A stretch of 64,000 nucleotides of DNA from positions 1 to 64,000 of the forward strand of contig ML769713.1 in the NCBI GenBank assembly GCA_009733575.1. The letters are read 5' to 3'. Below the pieces are notes generated by a model that saw only the letters and a program-made list of their open reading frames with translations, did not search any database and was not told the origin of the DNA. Shown here one piece after another: positions 20,391-30,872 of the stretch. Positions within the stretch are counted from its first letter, which is position 1; every line of letters begins with the position of its first letter. This DNA is from Gymnopus androsaceus JB14 (taxonomy: Eukaryota > Basidiomycota > Agaricomycetes > Agaricales > Omphalotaceae). The translations under genes were made by a program, and so were the position numbers.

Positions 20391-23218
20391 AGGGCAATAT
20401 TAGCTGGGTGGCTCAGAGGCTTCAAAGCTTGAGGCATACTTACATCCTACAAAGACAGAGACATCAAGGGCAAGGTTAGCTGGGTGGCTCAGAGGCTTCA
20501 TAGCTTGATGCATACTTACAACCTACAGAGACAGGGACATCAAGGGCAAGGTTAGCCGGGTGGCTCAGAGGCTTCATAGGAAGCATAATTACAGGCTAAA
20601 AAGATAGAGACATCAAGGGCAAGGGCAAGGTTAGCTGGGTAGCTCAGAGGCTTCATAGCTTGAAGCATGCTTACATACTACAAAGACAGAGACATCAAGG
20701 GCAAGGTTAGCTGGGTGGCTCAAAGGTTTCATAGCTTGAAGGATACTTACAAACTACAAAGACAGAGACATCAAGAGCAAGGTTAGCTGAGTGGCTCAGA
20801 GACTTCATAGCTTGAAGCATAGTTACATGCTACAAAGACAGAGATATCAAGGGCAAGGTTAGCTGGGTGGCTCAGAGGCTTCAAAGCTTGAAGCATACTT
20901 ACATACTACAAAGACAGAGACATCAAAGGCAAGGTTAGCTGGGTGGCTCAGAGGCTTCATAACTTGAGGCATACTTACATCCTACAAAGGCAGAGACATC
21001 AAGCGCAAGATTAGCTGGGTGGCTCAAAGGCTTCATAGCTTGAAGCATACTTACATACTACAAAGACAGAGACATCAAGGGCAAGGTAAGGTGGGTGGCT
21101 CAAAGACTTTATAGCTTGAAGCATACTTACATCCTACAAAGACAGAGATGTCAAGGGCAAGGTTAGCTGGGCATCAGCAAAACCTGTCTTTTCACTGGAG
21201 GTCTCCAGAGATCTCTGGAGCTTGACGGCTGTCAAAAAAACTGTCAATTTTCTCCAGAGATCTCCAGGGGTCTCTGGAATAGGGTACTTTGCTCCAGAGA
21301 TGTCCTAAATAAATGGGTTTTCTCCAGCAAAAACACAGGTTTTGCTGATGGGTGGCTCAAAGGCTTCATAGCTTGAGGCATACTTACAAACTACAAAGAC
21401 AGAGACATCAAGAGCAAGGTTAGCTGAGTGGCTCAGAGGCTTCATAAGCATAGTTACATCCTACAAAGACAGAGATATCAAGGGCAAGGTTAGCTGGGTG
21501 GCTCAGAGGGTTCATAGCTTAAAGCATACTTACATCCTACAAAGACAAAGACAGAGACATCAAGGTCAAAGTTAGCTGGGTGGCTCAAAGGCTTCATAAC
21601 TTCAAGCATACTTACAAACTACAAAGACAGAGACATCAAGGGCAAGGTTAGCTGGGTGGCTCAAAGGCTTCATAGCTTGAAGCATACTTACAGCCTACAA
21701 TGACAGAGACACCAAGGGCAAGGTTAGCTGGATGGCTCAAAGGCTTCATAGCTTGAAGCATACTTACATGCTACAAAGACAGGGACATCAAGGGCAGGGT
21801 TAGCTGGGTGGCTCAGAGGCTTCATAGCTTGAAGCATACTTACATCCTACAAAGACAGAGACATCAAGGGCAAGGTTAGCTGGGTGGCTCAAAAGCTTCA
21901 TAGATTGAAACATACTTACAAGCTACAAAGACAGAGACATCAAGGACAAGGTTAGCTAGGTGGCTCAGAGGCTTTGCATACTTACAAGCTACAAAGATAG
22001 AGATATCAAGGGCAAGGTTAGCTGGGTGGCTCAAAGGCTTCACAGATTGAAGCATATTTACAAACTACAAAGACAGAGATATCAAGGGCAAGGTTAGCTG
22101 GGTGGCTCAAAGGCTTCATAACTTAAAGCATACTTACCTCCTACAAAGACAGAGACATCAAGGGCAAGGTTAGCTGGGTGGCTCAAAGGCTTCATAGCTT
22201 AAGGCATACTTACAGCCTACAAAGACAGAGACATCAAGGGCAAGGTTAGCTGGGTAGCTCAAAGGCTTCATAGCTTGAAGTATACTTACAAACTACAAAG
22301 ACAGAGACATCAAGGGCAAGATTAGCTGGGTGGCTGAGTGGCTCATAGGCTTCATAGCTTGAGGCATACTTACAGCCTACAAAGACAGAAACATCAAGAG
22401 CAAGGTTAGCTAGGTGGCTCAGAGGCTTCATAGCTTGAAGCATACTTACAAGCTACAAAGACAGAAACATCAAGGGCAAGGTTAGCTGGGTGGCTCAGAG
22501 GCTTCATAGATTGAAGCATACTTACATCCTACAAAGACAGAGACATCAAGGGCAAGGTCAGCTGGGTGGCTCAGAGGCTTCATAAATTGAAGCATACTTA
22601 CAATCTACAGAGACAGAGACATCAAGGGCAAGGTTAGCTGGGTGGCCCAGAGGCTTTATAGCTTGAAGCATACTTACATCCTACAAATACAGAGATATCA
22701 AAGGCAAGGTTAGCTGGGTGCTTAGAGGCTTCATAGCTTGGAGCATACTTACACGCTACAAAGACAGAGACATCAAGGGCAAGGTTAGCTGGATGGCTCA
22801 GAGGCTTTATAGCTTGAAGCATACTTACACGCTACAAAGACAGAGACATCAAGGGCAAGGTTAGCTGAGTGGCTCAGAGGCTTCAGAGCTTGAAGCATGC
22901 TTACATCCTACAAAGACAGAGACATCAAGGGCAAGGTTAGCTGAGTGGCTCAGAGGCTTCATAGCTTGAAGCATACTTACAGCCTACAAAGACAGAGATA
23001 TTGAGGGCAAGGTTAGCTGGATGGCTCAGAGGCTTCATAGCTTGAAGCATACTTACATTCTACAAAGACAGAGACATCAAGGGCAAGGTTAGCTGGGTGG
23101 CTCAGATGCTTCATAGCTTGAAGCGTACATACAATCTACAAAGACAGAGACATCAAGGGCAAGGTTAGCTGGGTGGTTCAGAGGCTCAATTTAAGACAGA
23201 CACTAAACATACCAAGCC
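20391..23218 (-). repeat. Tandem array of about 34 intron-like 76-bp units separated by 3-nt predicted micro-exons
   Basis: On the minus strand each unit runs GTAAGTATG (donor), a variable middle, CAGCTAACC (branch-point consensus CTAAC), a pyrimidine-rich tract and CTTTGTAG (acceptor). Exactly three nucleotides follow before the next donor. I read all 34 triplets: GAT 9, TTT 5, GCT 4, CTT 3, TAT 3, ATT 2, CGT 2, CAT 2, and AAT, GTT, CCT, GAG once each. Donor and acceptor cores are kept in every unit despite scattered changes elsewhere. Most units are 76 bp; a few carry small indels in the intron part only. The upstream-most micro-exon is 6 nt (23218-23213). As plain satellite DNA the variation would not be expected to concentrate at this point. 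Confidence 0.85.
21172..21350. mobile_element. Low-complexity TIR element (179 bp) with 2-bp duplication, inside the array
   Basis: It starts CATCAGCAAAACCTGT and ends ACAGGTTTTGCTGATG, a perfect 16-bp inverted repeat. GG flanks both sides. The neighbouring 76-bp units give the empty site (AGCTGGGTGGCTC), which proves the 2-bp duplication. The interior is rich in CTCCAGAG words. It lies inside a predicted intron, so it would lengthen that intron without touching an exon. Confidence 0.85.
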
Positions 23219-23271
23219 CTACATAAATGCAAACAATTAGTCATCTTTCTATTGTTAATGCCAAAACACAC

Positions 23272-23361
23272 CCATCTCCAGAAGGGCATTATGCACAATG
23301 CATTCAGGGTCAGCTGTTTAGCTAGATACTCTGAAGAGCCCATAGATCCAAGTATTTTCAT
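23272..23361 (-). CDS. Short exon upstream of the micro-exon array
   Basis: A 90-nt open segment reading MKILGSMGSSEYLAKQ and ending CIMPFWRW, then a GTGTGT donor at 23271. The intron 23271-23219 has a GACTAAT branch point and TTATGTAG acceptor leading to the 6-nt exon. The segment could be a start exon (ATG at 23361). It could also be an internal exon of the GTPase gene through the 71-nt intron 23454-23384 (donor GTAAGT, branch GACTAAT, acceptor TAAAG), which keeps phase. Confidence 0.45.
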
Positions 23362-23450
23362 GAATTGCCCAATTGTTTTTTTGCTTTATGTAATGAGCAG
23401 CCATATTAGTCTTTGCCATTTTCCAAAAATATAACAAACAACATAACCAC

Positions 23451-24519
23451 TTACTTAAGGGCTTTTAGAAATACCATCTCACAAAGCATTTTCTTGGATG
23501 CCTGCTGGGCTGTGGCAAAGATAGTGGCAAGGGTATCATCCTTTATTTCTCTATGTGTTTTTTGCGAGAGCAAGGCACACCCATCCCCATGATCTAAATA
23601 CAAAGCCATCATTCCTGATCAATGTGCATTATGTTTCAAAGAAGAAAACATTTACGATGTGTCTGTGCATAGCCCACAGGCGGATGCACAGTTGTTCTCA
23701 TTGGGTTCATAATATCCCTATCTGCATAGATCAATAGCTCTCTTTTCCTTGGCTCTCGTCCCAACTTATCCTTGACACGTTCAATAAAAGCTTCATATTT
23801 TGTCAATACCGCAATCACCGGGACTGCAAAGAAATTAGTAGGACACTCATTGTTACTTTTTTAGATGACATATAAAGTATAAGCAGCACGTACCTCCGCC
23901 AGTGCTTTTTTTGAAGAAGGCCAACTCAAATGAATTACTGGGCACCCTCACGTTGTCCATTGGAATGCAGAACCTATGAACATGTAGAAATTGTTGCCTT
24001 AGTCCGACACGAACTTCCGACTATTACACATACCAAATCGCGTGTAGTTGATCCCTGAGTTTTGGCTGCCCTCTCCGATTCTCGATAAATGACCAGATAC
24101 GGTGGACGGTCGATTCTCCTAAATCAGAGTCAGGGCCCGACTCGACCCCGCGAGAGTCATGAAAGACGAAGAATGGGTTGCTTGGGAACGTGATCTCGTA
24201 GTCAATCATGCTCATTCCGCGCTGGCAGATGGTCAACAAGACTTGGGATTGAAGATGGAGAACTAAACATACCGCGAGCCCCGATATGAGAATATCGACA
24301 TTACCCTGACATTACTGCCTCAACCACTGCTTCCTTTCAATGCGGATCAAGACTCACTTCGACCAAGACCCCATTTGTGTCTCGTATTTGTGGCTCTTCT
24401 GCAGTTTCGATTCCGGCCATTTTCTTCAGGATTGTCGTCTTCCCAGCGTTTCGTCGTCCGATGATTAAAACACGAAAGACAGGGCATCGATCTCTGAGCT
24501 GTTCGGGTAAAATATCCAT
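23451..24519 (-). CDS. G-domain (HSR1/AIG1-like) GTPase
   Basis: Five exons join in phase: 24519-24358, 24221-24034, 23973-23894, 23823-23656 and 23593 to a TAA at 23453-23451, giving about 246 residues. The P-loop is IIGRRNAGKTT (G1), HDSRG is G3 and VLTKYE is G4. PSNPFFVFHDSRGVESG and LRDQLHAIW are hallmarks of the Agaricomycete single-domain GTPase family. It binds and hydrolyses GTP; the cellular role is unknown. A strong GTAAGT donor overlaps the stop, just after FLKALK. The paralog on the plus strand continues at this point into a C-terminal membrane domain, so this gene may instead continue through the micro-exon array. Confidence 0.75.
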
Positions 24520-24698
24520 AGTGGTGAGGCTGAAGAGACGTCGTCAATGCGACTCTACGGAAAGAACGTGCGCCGATGCCCTGGCTACCCTACCTGATCG
24601 GTTTTGAGTATGCATTATTCCATTCATAGAATCGACAATGATGATCTGCAACCGGCGCACAGCCTATCCCTCCTGTCTTTCACTTCCTCACCATCATC
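24520..24698. promoter_or_regulatory. Divergent promoter between two GTPase paralogs
   Basis: Only about 180 bp separate the two start codons (24519 minus, 24699 plus). No clear TATA box is visible. The plus-strand leader is CT-rich, as is common for fungal promoters. Head-to-head paralogs suggest an inverted tandem duplication and shared regulation. Confidence 0.5.
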
Positions 24699-27054
24699 AT
24701 GTCGCATTCCATCGCGATGGAGGAGCAGCCGGAGAATTTCAATTTCGACGGAGAGTTCGAGTCCACCGTGGATGGCATCCTCAAAAGCTGTCCCGGGTGA
24801 GCATCACCTGGACCCTATTTACTTCACTTCGGCTCATTGCTTACAATACCTACACATCGAAAGATTTCGCATTCTTGTACTGGGAAGGGTACGAGGCACA
24901 CTACGTCTTTTTATGTTCTGTTTTCCTCACGCCGACCTTAGAGCGGCGTTGGAAAGTCTCACTTAATTAATGCCGTGTTCGGTACTGATTTCACAGTGAG
25001 CGTTACAATTTTGTTCGAGCGCGATCTCACTTGATCGTGTTTTCCCCCTGGCCAGGTCGTACAGCATGGGCGCACACCCGGTGTCTCCAACATCAACGAT
25101 GAAATCGTATCGCAGAAGAATCCTCGTTTGATCTTGCACGACTCGCAAGGATTCTCTCACGGAGACGCTGGTAACTTTGAGACCGTGAAGCGATTTATCG
25201 AAAAGCGGAGCAAGATGCCCGAGCTCAAGGATAGACTTCACGCAATTTGGTGAGTACACTCATCGAGAGCTCGTAGGTATTGTAAGGGTTAATGTGCTCG
25301 CCGTCGACAGGCTTTGTACGGAAATACCCACGTTTGGCTCAGCATTGCTCGAGAGCGCAGAGGAGGAGATTATTGCTCTCAAGGATAGTATCAGTACGTC
25401 TCTGGCTGAGCTCTGAGTCTCATTCATCGGGCTGATCGTTCAAGTGCAGGGGTCCCAATCATTGCCGTTTTGACCAAGTACGACAAGCTTGTTGAAAGCC
25501 TCATGCCACCCAAGGAAGAAGAAGAAGACGTCTATGGAGACATCGAAGAGGCAATAGGCATGAACGACGACATTGACTGCAGCGCCGATTTAGAAACTCT
25601 CGCGGCAGAAGCTCCTCCCGTAGACCCGGACATTCTCTCCCATGCAGATTCGAAGCTCAGTGAAGAGTTTGTCCAGGCTGAGTCCGGACTGAAAGATGTA
25701 CCTTGGGTCGGCGTATCGGGTAAGCGCAGGTCGATTTCTTGTCCCAAGTCGTGCGCTGTCTAAGCCGCGTGGATTCTTCATCTCTAGTCTGGCCAAACTA
25801 TACCCACAAACTTGACGAACTTGTCAAGATCACGCTTGATAACATCGATCAATCCGTCCGACTCTTGTGGGCGATCACTCAACAGCAAAGTGCCGATCTT
25901 AAAATTCATGCCTCTACGAAGTGAGTGCTGTGACGCATACTTTGCACCACGTTGATTTGTACACATCGTAGGATTGGCAAACAACGTAAGCGCAAGTACT
26001 GTGCGTAGCGATGAATCAACGAGTATATCATAGAGCGTATGTAACAATTTCTGAAGTGCTAGTTTTTGAACAGCTGCATGACTGTGAAAGGTTACTGGCG
26101 AGGTCTATCCACGGCCCTCCCACTGCCAGGACGCTCCTTGGCTCGATGGCTAAAGGTAGTTCACCGTGATATTATCCAGTGCGTACCGTAGCTTTTTTTT
26201 TCAACCTCTCTGATAGCTCTTTCAAAGGATCTGGGGGCTCGATGATCCTGATAGGGTACCTTTCGTGCTCATTTTATGATTTGAATTGGTCTCCAGCGAC
26301 CATATTAACTGTTTTCCACCATCTACAACACAGGTCCTTTTGTCTACGACCGTTACTTCCACCTTGTCAGAGCTTCAGAAGGATCTCGTCCCAGAACACA
26401 CCAGAGCTTTGAAGAATTTGTATCATCTTTTCTTCGCTGCTGATAAGGACCATCCCTTCTGACTCGTTGTGGGGTTAGCTCTGCCGGCACGGTGACCGCC
26501 GTTGCTGGCCTCATTTCCGGTATGTTCCTTCTCGGTTTTCGACTTGAATCAACATACCGTTTACCGTAGTCTACTTCAGGTGTCGCACCTCCCGCAGCTC
26601 CATTTGCCATACCCATCGCAGTTGGTGTTATATTTGCGGCATGGGTGTACGAAGCCGTCTCGGTCACGTACGTCTGTTTCCCTTCCTTCGAGAGACCTGG
26701 GTTGACATTGACGATTTCGGGCGCAGGCCTGGCATTCTACGAGGCATGATGGGTTACATCGTTGACCTCAACGTGCTCATGCAAAGCCTTTTCTTTTTAA
26801 TGCAAGCGCGGAAGGATGCCTCGAAGTCGACAACCATTACGGACAGGTTCTTCAAACTCGCACTTCGAGCTTATACCCATAACCGTGATCAGGAGCACTC
26901 GCTCACTCGAGTCCACGGCGAGATACGCACTTTTGCGAATCGCTCAAAGGCTTTCAAGTGTGAACAGGTCATCAAGGAAATAGAGCGGCTTATTGAGGAC
27001 CATCGTTTCAAGCCTTCCGAGGCTTTCGTGAAGGAGGCGAAAGAGAGCACTTGA
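24699..27054 (+). CDS. G-domain GTPase with C-terminal membrane-associated region, intact
   Basis: About 14-15 exons can be joined without a stop: 24699-24796, 24864-24888, 24942-24995, 25056-25249, 25311-25393, 25450-25719, 25788-25920, 25972-25985, a probable 7-nt exon 26034-26040, 26074-26179, 26228-26255, 26334-26419, 26479-26519, 26580-26667 and 26727-27054. G1 is VLGRSGVGKSHL, split by an intron; G3 is LHDSQGFSHG; G4 is VLTKYDKL. An acidic insert follows G4. Next come GYWRGLST, a VVHRDIIQIW segment, and a hydrophobic span (AVAGLISGVAPPAAPFAIPI onward) that likely inserts in or contacts a membrane. The C-terminal helices include MGYIVDLNVLMQSLFFLMQA. The head-to-head neighbour is a paralog. 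Confidence 0.8.
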
Positions 27055-27673
27055 TGAATGATGGTGATGAAAGTGTATCTCAAGGAACGATTTGGTTTGT
27101 TTTGTCAGTCATGCATCAATAATTTATACATTTGTAGCTTGTACTATCGTGAATGGATATATATCTAATTGCCGAAGACTGTCGGTGGGTATGAACCTAA
27201 CACCATAACATTATGTTTTATTCGTGGAAACTGTTGTAAAGGGTTCGTTCTTTGGCTTCTTCCTCGGTCAATTTCAGAAAGGCAAGGTCGCAGACGTCAG
27301 GGTGAATGGGGGATCCATGATAGTACTACCTCTATATACTCCACAAGCCTGGTATTTCATATTATATGACATCGGATCCTCAGCGCGAGACGTCGACTGG
27401 TTTTTCTAAGAGATCTTTGAGTAACAATGTTGGGTTGAAATTGGTAACAGAACAAATGAGACCCTCGACGTAAAAACAGGACTGGAAGGTATGAAACCAA
27501 TGCTCGTATTAATATGTACAAATCACCATTGAAAAGCAGAGCAGTGAATTAGTACAGCATGTCAAGGTACAGCTTGTAAAGCACTCACGTATAAAGTACA
27601 GACACCAAATACAAAAGCCGGGTGATGCACCACCTCTTACCAAAAGCTCGGAAGAAAATGTCTTGTTTCCCTA

Positions 27674-28450
27674 CTATGAACGCTCTCGGTCCAGTGGTTG
27701 GAAACGGGCATAATGCTATTCGCGAATGTCAAAAGAAGAAAAAAGGCCATCGGTGTAATTATACCTGCTTGGTATGCACTTCCGCTATATCTTGCGTAGA
27801 CTCAGGAAGGTCCTCTACAAAATGACCTGAAGCGTAAGATGAACAAAGAGTCTGTATGGAAGTACTAAACCACTCACCGGGTGACCCAGCAAATAACGAC
27901 AGCGCAGGTATCACAGTATTCGGGGGAACGATAGTGTTGTCTGCCACCTTTGCGCAATCTTTGATAATGGTAAATTTACCCTAGGCTCGAGCTGAGTTAC
28001 GTTGGCCAAAACGAGATGGCGACTACTCACTATAACACAATTCTTGCCAATCTCAACATGGTTCCCTATTGTAGCAGCTTCAATGATAGAGCCTGCTCCG
28101 ATGTGTACGTGGTCTCCGATTTTCATAGGATAGTAATTGAAAGCACCGCGATAAGTTTTGTAGGGCGGCCTCAGAACGCATCCCTCTCCAACAAGGCAGT
28201 ACCTTCCTAAGGAAATAACGACAGCATGCCCAGGTCCAGATCTTCTGAGGTCTCCACGAATTATAGCGCCACTCGAAATGATTGTCTTTCCGCCTAGAAT
28301 AATATTCTGTGGCCCAGCAATCGTTGCTCGACGAGAAACTTTGTTTCCTGTATCCTATGGGAAGAATTAAAGGAGTACTGAGCAGGATATAACGATTTGT
28401 CGCACAGTTTCGATGAATTCAGACCTTGAGTAGTATATTGGCGGGTCCAT
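27674..28450 (-). CDS. DCTN5: Dynactin subunit 5 (p25)
   Basis: Five exons join in phase to 191 residues: 28450-28406, 28354-28031, 27980-27878, 27826-27765 and 27715-27674. The N-terminus (YYSRSEFIET, then TGNKVSRRATIAGPQNIIL) and GKTIISSGAIIRGDL match p25. The repeated hexapeptides form a left-handed beta helix (IGDHVHIGAGSIIEAATIG, HVEIGKNCVI, DCAKVADNTIVPPNTVIP). The tail HYARFQPLDRERS corresponds to the YYQKFLPL end of animal p25. In the dynactin pointed-end complex, p25 links dynein to early endosomes. It converges with the GTPase gene; 27055-27673 holds only 3' flanks. Confidence 0.92.
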
Positions 28451-28589
28451 GGTGAGCGTTTCAAGCCAAAGCGTCAATTCGGCATGTTTCGTTCTGCCAT
28501 TTGCCGGCTTCAGCCATTCAGAACCACCAGAACTCTCCCTTGCTCTCCATTATGGTCACAATCTACTAATCGGCTAGTATCAAGAGGCT

Positions 28590-28720
28590 TCTTCACTCAT
28601 ACCAAAAATCAGACCGCGACAGCGAATACCTCGGTCCCAGGAGGAAGGAAGCTTCTTCACTTCTCCTAAAAATCGGACCTCGACAGCGGAATACCTCAGT
28701 CCCAGACGCAAATCTCATAT
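28590..28720 (+). repeat. Tandem duplication of about 62 bp
   Basis: The segment with GGCTTCTTCACTCATACC and GACAGCGAATACCTCGG is repeated immediately downstream with about 10 differences. It lies between dynactin p25 and the F-box relic, and carries no evident gene. Confidence 0.6.
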
Positions 28721-28860
28721 ATGACGCGCCTCTCACTACAACGTTCAAACGCCTAAAGATCTTTTCCCTTTCATCCTTAGCACTTTCGTGTTCGTTTGCA
28801 CCGCTCATTTTTATAATTGAATCGCAATTACCCTTCTTTGCTCGGACATGTCTTGCCTTT

Positions 28861-30669
28861 ATGGCAGTCTCGACCTCGGGTCTTAGTACGGCCATGATTG
28901 GTACGTGCATTTATAATGATTCTTAACGAGTTCTAATTCTCGCAATCATAGCATGGGTAACCAGACCATATGTCACGACTTTGCGCCGAATAGATCCTGC
29001 CAACAATGGTGGCAGCAAAGGGATTGAGCTTGTCACTGCAGGCTGGAGACTTCAACCTAGAATATTAAGGATCGGAGAACTGGCTCAAACGTTCCGGTGC
29101 TCTTCCCGTCAGCCTCTACTTCCACGTTATCTCGGTCAACGACAATCCGATAGGTGTGCTGTACGGCCTGCATACTCCTGGTATCATCGGATTTGGGGCA
29201 AATGCAGCAGTGGAGTATTCAGAGTTTGCAAGGGTGTTGGTGGCGTTGTCGACAAGGTGGAAGAATGTGACGCTGCATCTCCCAACGTCGATGATTGATG
29301 TCGTTGGCTGCAGCTTTGAAGCCCGAGGATGCACCGCTCTTGGAAAGACTCCAGTTGAGCTATCGACCGCCTTTGGAATCTACCTTCCTCATCGACTCCA
29401 ATGCCGCCAACAAATTCTCCTTTCCAGCTCGAGATGCTGAAAACTCCTTCCGCTGAGAGTATTGAGCTTGACCAGCTACGTGGATAGCCCGTATACGATC
29501 CCAGTCCAGTGGTGCAATCTTACGGAATTGAACCTACAATCGAGGCTTTACAGAGGAACCTTGAAGCTTGCAGAAGCTTTCGGTATCCTCTCTCGGGCTA
29601 GCAATCTCCGACGGTGTACAATGGGAGTTGGGTTCTCTCTACCATTATTTACGTCCGACGAGAGCATCTGCCTCAGCTTGACTCCGACCGATCCTGCAGA
29701 TAGCGAACTACTATCTGAGTTGGCACTCGGAAAGATACTCCACCTATCGGCTCTCGAGGTCCTGGACCTCAACTTCATCCTCGTTCCATCTCAAGCGAAC
29801 GTCCAATCCCTTACTCCTCGTCTCGAAGAGCTCAGCTACCTCTTTGACCACATCCTCACACCGCACCTTCGCTTCGCTCCGATTCTGCATCGGGACCTCC
29901 TTCTTTGGGACCATGTTTCACCATGTTCCATTCCAGGACTTTTCTCTCCCGTTCTGCATCTGCATCCGAGAGTGGCAGCGCATTGGAGAAATTCGAGCTT
30001 AGCATGCCGTATCTGATGGAGGCTTGAAGGAAGCTTTGGAAATGATGCCGGAGCTGAAGGTGCTAATGGTGAACGAGTGGCCAGTGAGGTTGTCTCCAAG
30101 GCGTACGGAAGGGGTAGCAGGGGAGGAAGCAGAATCAACCCAGCATTCGAAGTGACGACGATTTCCCAGAGTCTTATTCGCGCTCTTATTCTCAAACCCA
30201 AAGCTCCAAACCTTGAGACGGAGGTGGAAACAGCGAGATGTTGACATGGGCCTGGACAAGTACACCAATACTCTACTTTGATCGAAACTTGAGGAGGTCA
30301 AGTTTAGCAACTGTGTAAATGGTGGACTGGATACCGTGTTTGTTAGATTCGGCTGCTGCTACTGCCGCTACTATCCCCGAAGCCTCTGCCTCTTCCTCTA
30401 CTCCTTCGCCATCCCAACTCCCACCTCAGCAATCCTCACTATCACAACCTTCAGACAAAGAGTCTTGCGTAGCTCGATTAAGCTCACTCCACCTAGCCTT
30501 CGGTGCCTATGGAGGCTCTGCTTTGAAGAACCGGACGGGAGATTGGGTTAATCTGAAGAAAAGGATATCTGTGCTGGTGAAAGATGGGATGAAGCTGAAT
30601 TGGATGTATCCAGGAAAGAAGAAGGTGAACGATTCACCTTGGGGAGGCCTGCGTGGTCATGCTGCTTAA
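28861..30669 (+). pseudogene. F-box/LRR-like protein, broken by frameshifts
   Basis: The layout matches Agaricomycete F-box proteins. After an F-box-type lead-in (an intron at 28900-28951, then AWVTRPYVTTL) comes NWLKRSGALPVSLYFHVISV. Then follow RWKNVTLHLPTSM, LKPEDAPLLERLQLSYR, the LRR-like CNLTELNLQ and LSALEVLDLNFILV segments, and ALEMMPELKVLMVNEWP. These pieces lie in three frames, with shifts near 29090, 29300, 29450 and 30020. A final open piece (30319-30669) has a Ser/Pro-rich linker. F-box proteins pick substrates for SCF ubiquitin ligases. Decay is likely, though some shifts could be unrecognised introns. Confidence 0.5.
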
Positions 30670-30872
30670 GTTTATTTTCAATAAACTGTATTTTGGTTGT
30701 TGTAGTGTTTTATGGATTCTATAACGAGTAGGAACGACTAATTGTCCAGACCTATTTGTAGATTCGATGTAGACGTACATCCTACATATACGAACAACTG
30801 AACGAGTGATGAAGTAGATTCGAGAGACGCTAATGCTTCGACAGCTTAATCTTCTCGAAATCCGCTATCCTT

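Noticed and set aside
22246..22822. Repeat proteins encoded by open frames through the array
   Set aside because: 76 is not a multiple of 3, so the frame changes every unit; the open frames of about 60 residues are a by-product of the repeat sequence.
20391..23218. CRISPR array
   Set aside because: The units are direct tandem repeats of 76 bp with no unique spacers, and the host is eukaryotic. The only variable part is 3 nt long.
26453..26462. In-frame stop in the plus-strand GTPase gene
   Set aside because: A 59-nt intron at 26420-26478 with a GTATCA donor, CTGAC branch point and TTAG acceptor removes it and keeps the frame.
27156..27420. Small gene between the GTPase and dynactin p25
   Set aside because: Short frames without domains or matching splice signals; the two genes converge here and this is probably 3' UTR.
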